Positions 1 to 8,076 of a stretch of DNA of 64,000 nt are shown in pieces (the stretch's first letter is position 1; each line of letters starts with the position of its first letter). The translations under genes and the position numbers were made by a program. Origin of the DNA: Nocardioides mangrovi (GTDB taxonomy: Bacteria > Actinomycetota > Actinomycetes > Propionibacteriales > Nocardioidaceae); contig NZ_JAIQZJ010000013.1 of the NCBI RefSeq assembly GCF_020073815.1, positions 124,001 to 188,000 on the forward strand, given 5' to 3'. Below the pieces are notes generated by a model. The model was not told the origin of the DNA. It saw only the letters and a list, made by a program, of their open reading frames with translations, and searched no databases.

Positions 1-1513
1 TGAAGGTGCCGCCCGAGAGCTCGTCCGGGCCGATCTTGTTGGTGCGGGTGCGCTCGGCGACGTCGGCGATCTTCTTCGCGAGCCCGGCCACCGACAGATC
101 GCCGGCGTCCTTGACCACCGGGGTGAGCAGGCCCTTCTCGGTGTCGACGGCGAAGGCGACGTGCTCGCGGTCGAAGTAGGTGACCTCGCCGGCCTCCATG
201 TCGATCGTGGCGTTGAGCGCGGGGTGCTGCTTGAGCGCGTCGATCGCGGCCTTGGCGAAGAACGGCAGGTAGGTCAGCTTCGCGCCCTCGCGGGCGAAGA
301 AGTCGTCCTTCACCGACTCGCGGAGGCGGGCGATCTTGGTGACGTCCACCTCGACGACCTGGGTGAGCTGCGCGCTGGTCTGCAGCGACTCGCGCATCCG
401 CTCGGCGATGATCTTGCGCAGCCGCGAGATCTTCTCGGTCTTGCCGCGCAGCGGCGACGGGGTCACCGGCGCCGGGGCGGTGGAGGTCGCCGCGGCCGGG
501 GCCGCCGGGGCGGCAGCAGCGGCCGGGGCCGCCTGCTGCGAGCGCGCCGCGTCGAGGACGTCCTGCTTGCGGATCCGGCCACCGACACCGCTGCCGGTCA
601 CCGACGCCAGGTCCACGCCGTGCTGGGTCGCCAGCTTGCGGACCAGCGGGGTCACGTAGCCGGGACCCTCGTCGCCGGAGGCCGCAGCGGGGGCGGCGGG
701 CGCAGCCGCGGGTGCGGCCGGCGCGGGCGTCGGCTCGGGCTTCTTCTCCTCGGCCGGCGGAGCGGGCTCCGGCTCGGGCTCCGGCTCGGGCTCGGGCTCG
801 GGCTCGGGCTCCGGCTCGGGCTCGGGCTCCGGCTCGGGGGCCTTCTCCTGCGGCGCAGCGGGGGCCGGCGCGGCGCCCTGGTCGCCGATGACGGCGAGCT
901 CGGCACCGACCTCGACGGTCTCGTCCTCCTCGACCTTGATCTCGAGGAGGGTGCCCGCCACGGGGGAGGGGATCTCGGTGTCGACCTTGTCGGTGGAGAC
1001 CTCGAGCAGCGGCTCGTCGACCGCGACGTCGTCGCCGACCGACTTCAGCCAGCGGGTGACGGTGCCCTCGGTCACCGACTCGCCCAGCGCGGGCAGGGTG
1101 ACCGGCGTACCGGACCCGCCGGACGGCTTCGCCTCGGCGGCCGGCTTCTCGGCCTCCTCGGCCGCGGGGGCAGGCTCCTCGGCGGCCGCGGGCTCCTCGG
1201 CCTTCTCCTCCTCCGGCTCGGGCTCCGGCTCGGGCTCGGGCTCGGCGGCAGCCTCGCCACCGCCGCTCGACTCGCCCTCGTCACCGATCACGGCCAGGAC
1301 CGCGCCCACCTCGACGGTGTCGTCCTCGTTGGCCTTGATCTCCAGGAGGGTGCCCGCCACGGGGGAGGGGATCTCGGTGTCGACCTTGTCGGTGGAGACC
1401 TCCAGGAGCGGCTCGTCGACCGCCACCGTGTCGCCGACCTGCTTGAGCCAGCGGGTGACGGTGCCTTCGGTGACGGACTCGCCGAGTGCCGGGAGGTTGA
1501 CTTCGGTGGCCAT
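1..1513 (-). CDS. sucB: Dihydrolipoamide acyltransferase (E2), C-terminus cut by window edge
   Basis: E2 core of a 2-oxoacid dehydrogenase complex; it moves acyl groups from E1 to CoA on swinging lipoyl arms. ATG at 1513 follows AAGGAAG. Two lipoyl domains are visible (about residues 3-78 and 136-212), with lipoylated Lys43 and Lys176 in the motif STDKVDTE. Each is followed by a Pro/Glu/Ala-rich linker, then a peripheral-subunit-binding segment (VTPLVRKLATQHGVDL, with GSGVGGRI) and the start of the catalytic acyltransferase domain. The catalytic HxxxDG end lies outside the window. It follows lpdA (E3) by 39 nt on the same strand. In Actinomycetota this E2 is usually called sucB or dlaT and mainly serves pyruvate dehydrogenase, because 2-oxoglutarate dehydrogenase carries its own acyltransferase domain; substrate is therefore not certain. 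Confidence 0.93.
   Translation of the reverse strand, partial: MATEVNLPALGESVTEGTVTRWLKQVGDTVAVDEPLLEVSTDKVDTEIPSPVAGTLLEIKANEDDTVEVGAVLAVIGDEGESSGGGEAAAEPEPEPEPEPEEEKAEEPAAAEEPAPAAEEAEKPAAEAKPSGGSGTPVTLPALGESVTEGTVTRWLKSVGDDVAVDEPLLEVSTDKVDTEIPSPVAGTLLEIKVEEDETVEVGAELAVIGDQGAAPAPAAPQEKAPEPEPEPEPEPEPEPEPEPEPEPEPAPPAEEKKPEPTPAPAAPAAAPAAPAAASGDEGPGYVTPLVRKLATQHGVDLASVTGSGVGGRIRKQDVLDAARSQQAAPAAAAAPAAPAAATSTAPAPVTPSPLRGKTEKISRLRKIIAERMRESLQTSAQLTQVVEVDVTKIARLRESVKDDFFAREGAKLTYLPFFAKAAIDALKQHPALNATIDMEAGEVTYFDREHVAFAVDTEKGLLTPVVKDAGDLSVAGLAKKIADVAERTRTNKIGPDELSGGTF
768..838. repeat. GGCTCG/GGCTCC hexamer microsatellite in the E2 linker
   Basis: About a dozen tandem hexamers alternate GGCTCG and GGCTCC and encode a Glu-Pro dipeptide run in the flexible linker of the E2 protein. 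The frame is preserved by unit loss or gain, so linker length probably varies between strains. Confidence 0.8.
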
Positions 1514-1552
1514 GGACTTCCTTCGCTTCGGGTGCGGTCTGGTTCAGGTGTA

Positions 1553-2932
1553 TCAGGAGTGGGCGTGCAGCGGCTTGCCGGCGAGCGCGAGGTGCGCCTC
1601 GCCGAGAGCCTCGTTCTGGGTGGGGTGGGCGTGCACGAGCGGGGCGACGTCCTCGGCGTACGCCTCCCACCCGTAGATGAGCTGCGCCTCGCCGATCAGC
1701 TCGCCGACCCGGTCGCCGACCAGGTGGACCCCGACGACGGGACCGTCGGTACGCCGGACGAGCTTCACGAAGCCCTGGGTCTTGAGGATCTGGCTCTTGC
1801 CGTTGCCGCCCAGGTCGTAGGTGATGCACTCGATCCCGTCGGCGCCGTACGTCGACGCCGCGGCCGCCTCGGTCAGGCCGACGGAGGCGACCTCGGGGTG
1901 GGAGTAGGTGACCCGCGGGATGCCGGCCTCGTCGATCGGCTGCGGCGCGAGCCCGGCGATGTCCTCGGCGACGAAGATGCCCTGCTGGAAGCCGCGGTGG
2001 GCCAGCTGCAGCCCGGGGACGATGTCGCCGACGGCGTAGACGCCGTCGAGGTTGGTGCGGCACCGCTCGTCGGTGGTGACGAAGCCGCGGTCCATCGCGA
2101 CGCCCTGCTCGTCGTACCCGAGCCCCTCGGTGACCGGGCCGCGGCCGACGGCGACGAGCAGCAGCTCGGCCTCGATCACGTCGCCACCCTCGACGGTCAC
2201 GGCCACACCGGTGTCGGTGGCCTTCACGCTCTGGAAGGGCGTGGCGGTGCGGAAGACGATGCCGCGCTTGCGGAAGGCCCGCTCGAGCGCCTTCGAGGAC
2301 GCCTCGTCCTCGGCCGGGACGAGCCGGGGCAGCGCCTCGACGATGGTGACGTCGGCGCCGAAGCTGCGCCACACGCTGGCGAACTCGCAGCCGATCACGC
2401 CGCCGCCGAGCACCACCACCGACGCGGGCACCCGGTCGAGCCGGAGCGCGTGCTCGGAGGTGATGACGCGCTCGCCGTCGATCTCGAGGCCGGGCAGCGA
2501 GCGGGAGTAGGAACCGGAGGCGAGCACGACGTGCCTGCCGGTGTAGGCGGTGCCGTCGACGGTCACCTCACGCGGTCCGGTGAGCCGGCCGGCGCCCTCG
2601 ATGACCGTGATGCCGCGGCCCTTGATCAGGCCGGCGAGGCCCTTGAAGAGCCGCGAGACGACGCCGTCCTTGTAGGCGTTGACGGCCGGGACGTCGATGC
2701 CCTCGAGCGTCGCCTGGACGCCGAACGAGGGGGCCTCGCGGGTCTGGTCGGCGACCTCCGCGGCGTGCAGCAGCGCCTTGGTCGGGATGCAGCCCACGTG
2801 CAGGCAGGTGCCGCCGAGCTTGCCTTTCTCCACCAGCCCGACCTTGAGGCCGAGCTGGGCGGCCCGGAGGGCACAGGCGTAGCCGCCGGAGCCGGCACCG
2901 AGGATGAGCACGTCGAAGTCGGGATCGGCCAC
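1553..2932 (-). CDS. lpdA: Dihydrolipoyl dehydrogenase (E3)
   Basis: FAD-dependent enzyme that reoxidises dihydrolipoamide on E2 with NAD+. At 459 residues it is normal for the family. FAD site GAGSGGY at residues 12-18; redox disulfide Cys43/Cys48 in GGTCLHVGCIPTK; second dinucleotide site VVVLGGGVIGCEF near residue 170; C-terminal dimer-interface HAHPTQNE supplying the active-site His-Glu pair. The GTG start at 2932 is preceded by GGAAGGA at good spacing; an ATG at 2940 is out of frame. It is immediately upstream of the E2 gene, so E3 and E2 are co-transcribed, an order shared with other Actinomycetota where pepA also lies next to lpdA. Confidence 0.96.
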   Translation of the reverse strand: MADPDFDVLILGAGSGGYACALRAAQLGLKVGLVEKGKLGGTCLHVGCIPTKALLHAAEVADQTREAPSFGVQATLEGIDVPAVNAYKDGVVSRLFKGLAGLIKGRGITVIEGAGRLTGPREVTVDGTAYTGRHVVLASGSYSRSLPGLEIDGERVITSEHALRLDRVPASVVVLGGGVIGCEFASVWRSFGADVTIVEALPRLVPAEDEASSKALERAFRKRGIVFRTATPFQSVKATDTGVAVTVEGGDVIEAELLLVAVGRGPVTEGLGYDEQGVAMDRGFVTTDERCRTNLDGVYAVGDIVPGLQLAHRGFQQGIFVAEDIAGLAPQPIDEAGIPRVTYSHPEVASVGLTEAAAASTYGADGIECITYDLGGNGKSQILKTQGFVKLVRRTDGPVVGVHLVGDRVGELIGEAQLIYGWEAYAEDVAPLVHAHPTQNEALGEAHLALAGKPLHAHS

Positions 2933-3023
2933 GGCCCCATCCTTCCACTTCGGCGCAACGTGTCCACACCGGCCTCCTACGGGTCAGTAGCCCAACCTCC
3001 GGCGGGGTCGTGGGTGGGCACGG

Positions 3024-3029
3024 CACACT
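3024..3029 (+). promoter_or_regulatory. Putative -10 (CACACT) of 3037 gene
   Basis: CACACT lies 7 nt before the ATG at 3037 and there is no Shine-Dalgarno, which fits a leaderless transcript. It is a weak match to TANNNT. Confidence 0.35.
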
Positions 3030-3036
3030 TGTCCCC

Positions 3037-3399
3037 ATGGCATGGATGGACCGGTTCCGGCGTGGGCCGAAGACGAGCGCGCCCGCGCGGAACGCCGCCC
3101 GCACCGGCTCGACCCGGGTGCGCGCCGCCGACTCGCTCGACCTCGACCACCTCTTCGCCTGGGTCGCCGAGCGGCGCGGCGTCGAGGGGTTCGTCGAGCC
3201 GCGCACCGCGGTCAGCGACGTGACGCTGCTGCTGGTCGCGCACGACGGCGAGTGGACCCGGCGCCGGGTGCCGTCGGCCAAGTGGGCGCACGAGTTCTGC
3301 AACAAGCAGCAGATCCCGTCGTACGACGCCGCGGTGGTCGGCGTCCCGCAGCGGATGCGCGACTACAACCGCCGCAAGAAGCTCGAGGGCGGCCTGTAG
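3037..3399 (+). CDS. Uncharacterised 120-residue protein
   Basis: A small soluble protein of unknown function. The N-terminus is basic (MAWMDRFRRGPK); then comes a compact predicted alpha/beta region with the segment VSDVTLLLVAHDGEWTRRRV and a basic tail PQRMRDYNRRKKLEGGL. No signal peptide, membrane helix or known catalytic motif is visible. The start is placed at ATG 3037 because a CACACT hexamer sits 7 nt upstream; ATG 3046 and GTG 3010 are alternatives. It lies between lpdA (divergent) and pepA (convergent, 7 nt between stops) and reads with good third-position GC, so it is a real gene. I do not recognise its family with certainty. Confidence 0.75.
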   Translation: MAWMDRFRRGPKTSAPARNAARTGSTRVRAADSLDLDHLFAWVAERRGVEGFVEPRTAVSDVTLLLVAHDGEWTRRRVPSAKWAHEFCNKQQIPSYDAAVVGVPQRMRDYNRRKKLEGGL

Positions 3400-3406
3400 G
3401 TCAGGC

Positions 3407-4915
3407 TCAGGCCAGCGATCGCACGTAGTCGACCAACGTCGACACGGCGACGCCGGTGCCGCCGGGGGTCACATGGCCCCACGGGCCGCCGGAGTTGAAG
3501 GACGGCCCGGCGATGTCGAGGTGCGCCCACGGCAGCCCGCCGGTGAACTCGCGCAGGAACGCGCCGGCGTAGAGCCCGCCGCCCCAGCGGATCCAGTCGT
3601 GCTGGGCGAGGTCGGCGATCTTGCTGCTGTGCACGCGCTCGACCATCGACTCGGGGATCGGCATCGGCCACATCTCCTCGCCGGCCGCGTCGGCGGTGGC
3701 GACGACCGCGTCGACGATGTCGGTCGACCCCATCACGCCGCTGACCCGGTCACCGAGCGCGACGACCATGTGGCCGGTCAGGGTGGCGACGTCGATGATC
3801 ACGTCGGGCTTCTTCTCGGTCGCCCGGACCAGCGCGTCGCCGAGGATCAGCCGGCCCTCGGCGTCGGTGTTGAGCACCTCGACCGTGGTGCCGCCGTACA
3901 TGGTGAGGATGTCGCCGGGGCGCATGGCAGTGCCGGACACCATGTTCTCGGCCATCGGGACGAAGGTGCTGACCTTGACCGGCAGCCCGAGCTCGGCGAT
4001 CGCGAGCGTGGCCTGGACGACCGCTGCGGCGCCGGCCATGTCGGACTTCATCTCGTGCATGCTCTGGGCCGGCTTGATGGACAGGCCGCCGGAGTCGAAG
4101 GTGATGCCCTTGCCGACCAGGGCGACGTGCTTGGTGGCGCCCTTCGGCGCGTAGGTGAGCTCGACGAGTCGCGGGGGCGCGTCCGAGCCGAGGCCGACGC
4201 CGAGGATGCCGCCGCAGCCGAGCTCGGCGAGCTGCTTCTCGTCGTGGACGGTGATGCCGATCTTCGGCGCGCCGCGGCCCTTGGTGACCTCCTTGGTCGC
4301 GGCCACGACGGCATCGGCGAAGGCCGGCGGCCGCAGGTCGCCGGGAGGCGTGTTGACCCAGTCGCGGGTGGTGGCGACGGCGCGGGCCACGACCTGGGCG
4401 GCCTCGAAGGCGGCGATCGTGTCCTTGCGGCGGGCGGTGCCGCTGAGCACGACCACCTCGCCGGGCGCCTTCTTGTCCGCGTCCTTCTTGGCCGCGCCGG
4501 ACTTGTACGTCGTGAAGGTGTAGCCGCCGAGCAGGAAGCCCTCGGTCGCGGCGCGGACCTGGTCGGGTCCGTCGGCGGGCAGCGCGATCGCCACCGACGC
4601 GGCGTTGGCGACGGTCCGGGCGGCCACGCCCGCGGCGCGGCGTACGGCGGACGGGGTGACCTGCCTGCCGAGGCCGACCAGCACGAGCAGCGGCGAGGAG
4701 AGGGTGCCGGTCGTGGGGACCTTCACCACGTCGCCGGACTTGCCGGTCACGCCGAGGGTCGAGAGCAGCGGGCGCAGCTTGCGGCCGTAGGCCTTCGCGA
4801 CGTCCTCGCCTCCCGGTGCGAGCTCCGGACCGTCGGAGGTCTGCAGCACCCCCACGACCACGGCGTCGCATCGGGTCTTGGCGGGACTGGCGCTGCGCAG
4901 GGTGTACGAGGTCAC
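3407..4915 (-). CDS. pepA: Leucyl aminopeptidase (M17)
   Basis: Cytosolic dizinc exopeptidase that releases N-terminal residues from peptides. 502 residues, normal length. The C-terminal catalytic domain shows the metal and catalytic residues: Lys269 and Asp274 (KGITFDSGG), Asp292 (MKSDMAGAA), Asp351 and Glu353 in the family signature NTDAEGRL, with Arg355. The N-terminal domain is the less conserved macro-like part. The start is GTG 4915, six nt after a TATCCT hexamer (reverse strand of 4922-4927), so the message is probably leaderless. It is divergent from gcvT across a 36-nt gap and convergent with the small gene ending at 3399. Confidence 0.95.
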   Translation of the reverse strand: MTSYTLRSASPAKTRCDAVVVGVLQTSDGPELAPGGEDVAKAYGRKLRPLLSTLGVTGKSGDVVKVPTTGTLSSPLLVLVGLGRQVTPSAVRRAAGVAARTVANAASVAIALPADGPDQVRAATEGFLLGGYTFTTYKSGAAKKDADKKAPGEVVVLSGTARRKDTIAAFEAAQVVARAVATTRDWVNTPPGDLRPPAFADAVVAATKEVTKGRGAPKIGITVHDEKQLAELGCGGILGVGLGSDAPPRLVELTYAPKGATKHVALVGKGITFDSGGLSIKPAQSMHEMKSDMAGAAAVVQATLAIAELGLPVKVSTFVPMAENMVSGTAMRPGDILTMYGGTTVEVLNTDAEGRLILGDALVRATEKKPDVIIDVATLTGHMVVALGDRVSGVMGSTDIVDAVVATADAAGEEMWPMPIPESMVERVHSSKIADLAQHDWIRWGGGLYAGAFLREFTGGLPWAHLDIAGPSFNSGGPWGHVTPGGTGVAVSTLVDYVRSLA

Positions 4916-4921
4916 CGGGGC

Positions 4922-4927
4922 AGGATA
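4922..4927 (-). promoter_or_regulatory. -10 of pepA (TATCCT), leaderless
   Basis: TATCCT on the minus strand ends 6 nt before the GTG start of pepA, with no ribosome-binding site. It is back to back with the gcvT -10 only 12 bp away, so the two divergent promoters share upstream DNA. Confidence 0.6.
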
Positions 4928-4939
4928 GTCGGGCTGGGA

Positions 4940-4945
4940 TAGGTT
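4940..4945 (+). promoter_or_regulatory. -10 of gcvT (TAGGTT), leaderless
   Basis: TAGGTT ends 6 nt before the ATG of gcvT; no Shine-Dalgarno is present. No glycine-riboswitch-like leader can fit in this arrangement. Confidence 0.65.
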
Positions 4946-4951
4946 CCCGCT

Positions 4952-6055
4952 ATGGCCGAGCTCCTCCAGTCACCCCTCGCCGACCGGCACCACGCACTCG
5001 GCGCGAAGCTCGCCGAGTTCGGCGGCTGGGAGATGCCGCTGGAGTACCCCTCCGGCGTGGTCAAGGAGCACACCGCGGTCCGCGAGTCGGTCGGCGTCTT
5101 CGACGTCAGCCACCTCGGCAAGGCCGTGGTCGAGGGACCCGGCGCCGCGGCGTACGTCAACCGCACGCTCACCAACGACCTCGGCCGGATCGGGCCGGGT
5201 CAGGCGCAGTACACGCTGTGCTGCGACGAGGCGACCGGCGGCGTCGTCGACGACCTGATCGCCTACCTGTACGACGAGGACCGGGTCTTCCTGATCCCCA
5301 ACGCCGCCAACACCGCCGAGGTCGTCCGCCGGCTCGCGGCCGGCGCCCCCGACGGGGTGACGGTCACCGACCGGCACCGCGACTTCGCGGTGCTCGCCGT
5401 GCAGGGCACGAGGTCCGACGAGGTCCTCGACGCGCTCGGCCTGCCGACCGGTCACGACTACATGTCGTTCGCGGAAGCGCCGTACGACGGGGAGACGGTC
5501 GTCGTCTGCCGCACCGGCTACACCGGTGAGCGCGGCTACGAGCTGGTCGCTCCGGTCGCGGTCGCCGGCGCGCTGTGGGACGCGATCCTGGCGGCGGGGG
5601 AGCAGTACGGCATCCTCCCGTGCGGCCTCGGCGCCCGCGACACGCTGCGCACCGAGATGGGCTACCCTCTGCACGGCCAGGACATCTCGCTCGACGTCAC
5701 GCCGGTCCAGGCGCGGCTCGGCTGGGCCGTCGGCTGGGGCAAGGACGCCTTCTGGGGCCGCGACGTCCTCGTCGCCGAGCGCGAGGAGGGTCCCGCCCGG
5801 GTGCTGCGCGGCCTGGTCGCGACGGGACGCGGCATCCCGCGCCCGCACATGAGCGTCAGCCTGACCCCCGACGTCCTGCTCGGCGAGGTCACCTCGGGCA
5901 CGTTCTCGCCGACGCTGCGCAAGGGCATCGGGCTCGCGCTCGTGCCGTCCTTCGTGGCGGCCGACGCCGAGGTCGGCGTCGACATCCGGGGTCGACGCGA
6001 GATCTTCCAGCTCACGAAGCCACCGTTCGTGGACCCGTCCGTGCGAGAGTCCTAG
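4952..6055 (+). CDS. gcvT: Glycine cleavage T protein (aminomethyltransferase)
   Basis: T protein of the glycine cleavage system; it takes the aminomethyl group from lipoylated H protein and gives ammonia and methylene-tetrahydrofolate. 367 residues, typical. It opens with the conserved SPLADRHHALGAKLAEFGGW region and carries GLGARDTLRTEMGYPLHGQD (about residues 227-246), the folate-binding signature with its essential Asp. The closely related YgfZ family lacks this signature. The ATG at 4952 follows a TAGGTT -10 by 6 nt. gcvP and gcvH are not in the window, so it is transcribed alone here. One-carbon metabolism also appears 3 kb downstream as thyA-folA. Confidence 0.95.
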   Translation: MAELLQSPLADRHHALGAKLAEFGGWEMPLEYPSGVVKEHTAVRESVGVFDVSHLGKAVVEGPGAAAYVNRTLTNDLGRIGPGQAQYTLCCDEATGGVVDDLIAYLYDEDRVFLIPNAANTAEVVRRLAAGAPDGVTVTDRHRDFAVLAVQGTRSDEVLDALGLPTGHDYMSFAEAPYDGETVVVCRTGYTGERGYELVAPVAVAGALWDAILAAGEQYGILPCGLGARDTLRTEMGYPLHGQDISLDVTPVQARLGWAVGWGKDAFWGRDVLVAEREEGPARVLRGLVATGRGIPRPHMSVSLTPDVLLGEVTSGTFSPTLRKGIGLALVPSFVAADAEVGVDIRGRREIFQLTKPPFVDPSVRES

Positions 6056-6064
6056 GAAGGCAGT

Positions 6065-6097
6065 CGGAGCGCCCATGGCCTGCTGCGCGCCGCTCCG
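6065..6097 (+). terminator. Weak hairpin after gcvT
   Basis: CGGAGCG (6065-6071) and CGCTCCG (6091-6097) form a 7-bp stem with a long 19-nt loop just after the gcvT stop. There is no U tract. The rest of the 168-nt gap to 6224 holds only a short direct repeat of GGCACGCACC and the next promoter. Confidence 0.3.
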
Positions 6098-6210
6098 GCA
6101 CGCACCTGGACGTCGTCGTCGTCAGTCGCCGGGACTCCGTCCCGCCTCCCTCCTCCGCCTTGCCAGGCACGCACCGGAGGCGACGCTCGCGACGGCCGAG
6201 GCACTCCGAC

Positions 6211-6216
6211 TACCTT
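6211..6216 (+). promoter_or_regulatory. -10 of 6224 gene (TACCTT), leaderless
   Basis: TACCTT ends 7 nt before the GTG at 6224, with no ribosome-binding site. It probably drives the 85-residue gene and the sigma-like gene behind it. Confidence 0.6.
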
Positions 6217-6223
6217 CTAGACC

Positions 6224-6481
6224 GTGAACCTCCCCGAGCAACCTCCCACCTTCCGCCCGCCGACCCCGGCCGAGCGGCCGTGGTCGTGGCGACTGGAGAA
6301 CTCCGCCGGGGTCGAGGTCGACGTGGTCGGGGAGCTGGCCGGGCAGCGCTTCGCCAGCCAGGCCGACGCGGAGTCGTGGGTCGGGGAAACCTGGTCCGAC
6401 CTGGCCGCCGAGGGGGTCGACGCGGTCACGTTGTTCGAGCACGACCGGCTCGTCTACGGGCCGATGTCGCTGCACCCCTAG
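6224..6481 (+). CDS. Uncharacterised 85-residue protein
   Basis: Small acidic soluble protein of unknown function with a Pro-rich start (residues 6-19), then a predicted beta-alpha-beta unit: WSWRLENSAGVEVD, FASQADAESWVGETWSDLAAEGVD and VTLFEHDRLVYGPMSL. The middle helix with its paired Trp residues is the most distinctive part. Proteins of this size and pattern are common as uncharacterised genes in Actinomycetota. GTG start at 6224 chosen because TACCTT lies 7 nt upstream. Its stop is 14 nt before the sigma-like fusion gene, so the two are probably one transcription unit. Confidence 0.75.
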   Translation: MNLPEQPPTFRPPTPAERPWSWRLENSAGVEVDVVGELAGQRFASQADAESWVGETWSDLAAEGVDAVTLFEHDRLVYGPMSLHP

Positions 6482-6495
6482 AGCGGCCGCCGGCC

Positions 6496-8049
6496 GTGAC
6501 CAGGGACGACACCGACTTCGCGGCCTACCTCGCCGCTCGCTGGCCGGTGCTGGTGCGGACCCTGGTGCTGCTGGGACAGCCGCAGCCGGTCGCGGAGGAC
6601 CGGGTCCGGGGCGGGTTCGTGCGGTGCTACGCGGCGTGGCGACGGCTGTGCAGCGAGGACGACCTGGACACCCAGGTCTTCACCGAGGTCCAGCACGGCC
6701 TCGGCCACCCGGACGCGGCCGCGCGCCCGGTGTCGTCCGGCGACCCGGGCAGCGTGCTCGCCGCCCTCACGACCGAGCTCGTCCGGATCGGTCCCGAGGC
6801 CCGCGAGGTGCTGGTGCTGGCCCGGGTCACCGGCTTCGACGAGGTCCAGGTCGCCGAGCTGCTGGGGATCAGCGTGGCCGAGGTCGCCGGCCGCGGCATC
6901 CGGGCCCGCGCCCAGCTCGACCTGACCGGCGTCGCCGAGGCCGCGGGGCTGGAGAGCCGCAGCCTCACCTCCGACGACGCCTTCCGGCTCGCGGGCGAGG
7001 AGATCGAGGTGCCGGCCGCGCCGTACGACGCGATCGTCGCCGGCGCAGGCGAGGCCCGGCGTCGCCGGGTACGCCTGGTCGTCGGCGTCATCGCCGCGGC
7101 GGCCGTGGGGATCGGGCTGATCACCTGGCTGGACACCAGGCCGAGGCACGAGGACACCGACGGCGGCGGGCTCGCGGCGGTGCCGGTCACCCGGACCCCC
7201 AACCCGGTCGACCTCGCGTGGTTCGCCGACGGCGTCCTCCACCTCCAGGCGGCCAGCCTCGAGCTGCCGCACCTGACCGACCTCGTCGACGTGGCGGGCG
7301 GCGCGGTCTACGCCGACACCGGCGGCGTGGTGGCCTTCGTCGACGCGGACGGCCACCGGCGGCTGCTCGGACACCTGGACCCCGGCGGCTCGCTGGTCGG
7401 GTCGCGGGCGAGCGGGCTGGTCGCGTGGGTGGACAGCGACGCCGGACTGGTCGCCGCCGACGTCTCCTCGGACACGATCGCCTCGCCTCCCGGAGCGCCG
7501 CCCCGCGGAGCGCTTCCCATCGCGATCGACCAGGACACCGTCTACTACCGGCTGGACGGCCGGACCTTCGGCTGGAAGCCGTCCGACCAGTCGATCGTCA
7601 GCCAGCCGCCGCTCCAGCTCCTCGACATCGCCGCGGCCACCCGGGCCTACCAGGTCGGCACGCGGATCGACCTGGTGCAGCCCTTCTTCAGCGTCGAGTA
7701 CCGGCGGCCGGGACTCGGGGCGGAGCTCTCCAACGGGGGCGTCTACGTGGTCACCCGGCAGCCGGGGGGCGACTTCCCGCTCGGGGCGTTCCGGCCGCTG
7801 CTCTACAACGTCCGGTCCGGGAGCCGGGTGCCGACCGGGCTCGGACCGAACGAGGTGGCGCTCGACGCGGCCTTCGGCAACGGCAGCTCGGTCGTGTACC
7901 TCGTCGCCGAGGTCGACGACCTGGAGACGGCTGCCGGCGACGGCACCTACGAGCCCCGCGGGCTGCTGCGTACCTGTTCCATCAACGGCCGGTGCACCGA
8001 CGCCGCCGTCGTCCAGCTGGGTGGCGGGGAGCCGCTCCTGGCGCACTGA
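6496..8049 (+). CDS. Sigma-70-like protein fused to membrane anchor and large outer domain
   Basis: 517 residues in three parts. Residues 1-60 resemble region 2 of SigE-type ECF sigma factors (DFAAYLAARWPVLVRTLVLL...AED). Residues about 95-145 resemble region 4 (EAREVLVLARVTGFDEVQVAELLGISVAEV, a helix-turn-helix). After a basic stretch (GEARRRRVR) comes one membrane helix (about 193-211), then about 300 residues predicted to be outside and all-beta with repeated ...GGAVYADTGGVVAFVD... type units, suggesting a propeller-like fold. The region-2 part is diverged, so promoter melting is doubtful; it may be a membrane-tethered regulator or a sigma/anti-sigma-like relic. GTG 6496 chosen from domain start. 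It lies 14 nt after the 85-residue gene and 27 nt before the PhzF gene. No partner anti-sigma gene is adjacent. Confidence 0.75.
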   Translation: MTRDDTDFAAYLAARWPVLVRTLVLLGQPQPVAEDRVRGGFVRCYAAWRRLCSEDDLDTQVFTEVQHGLGHPDAAARPVSSGDPGSVLAALTTELVRIGPEAREVLVLARVTGFDEVQVAELLGISVAEVAGRGIRARAQLDLTGVAEAAGLESRSLTSDDAFRLAGEEIEVPAAPYDAIVAGAGEARRRRVRLVVGVIAAAAVGIGLITWLDTRPRHEDTDGGGLAAVPVTRTPNPVDLAWFADGVLHLQAASLELPHLTDLVDVAGGAVYADTGGVVAFVDADGHRRLLGHLDPGGSLVGSRASGLVAWVDSDAGLVAADVSSDTIASPPGAPPRGALPIAIDQDTVYYRLDGRTFGWKPSDQSIVSQPPLQLLDIAAATRAYQVGTRIDLVQPFFSVEYRRPGLGAELSNGGVYVVTRQPGGDFPLGAFRPLLYNVRSGSRVPTGLGPNEVALDAAFGNGSSVVYLVAEVDDLETAAGDGTYEPRGLLRTCSINGRCTDAAVVQLGGGEPLLAH

Positions 8050-8063
8050 GCCGGCGGTGTCGC

Positions 8064-8069
8064 TAGCGT
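8064..8069 (+). promoter_or_regulatory. -10 of PhzF gene (TAGCGT), leaderless
   Basis: TAGCGT ends 7 nt before ATG 8077 and no ribosome-binding site is present. This supports ATG 8077 over the in-frame GTG 8068, which overlaps the hexamer. Confidence 0.6.
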
Positions 8070-8076
8070 GCGACCC

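Noticed and set aside
768..838. CRISPR-like regular repeats
   Set aside because: Six-nt units without spacers that encode an in-frame Glu-Pro linker.
161..3223. A 1020-codon open frame on the plus strand
   Set aside because: It is antisense to the E2 and E3 genes, whose motifs are unmistakable; long antisense frames are expected at this GC content.
4916..4951. Glycine riboswitch ahead of gcvT
   Set aside because: The gap is only 36 nt and the -10 is 6 nt from the start codon, leaving no leader.
8068..8076. GTG 8068 as start of the PhzF gene
   Set aside because: It overlaps the TAGCGT -10 hexamer; ATG 8077 fits the leaderless spacing better.
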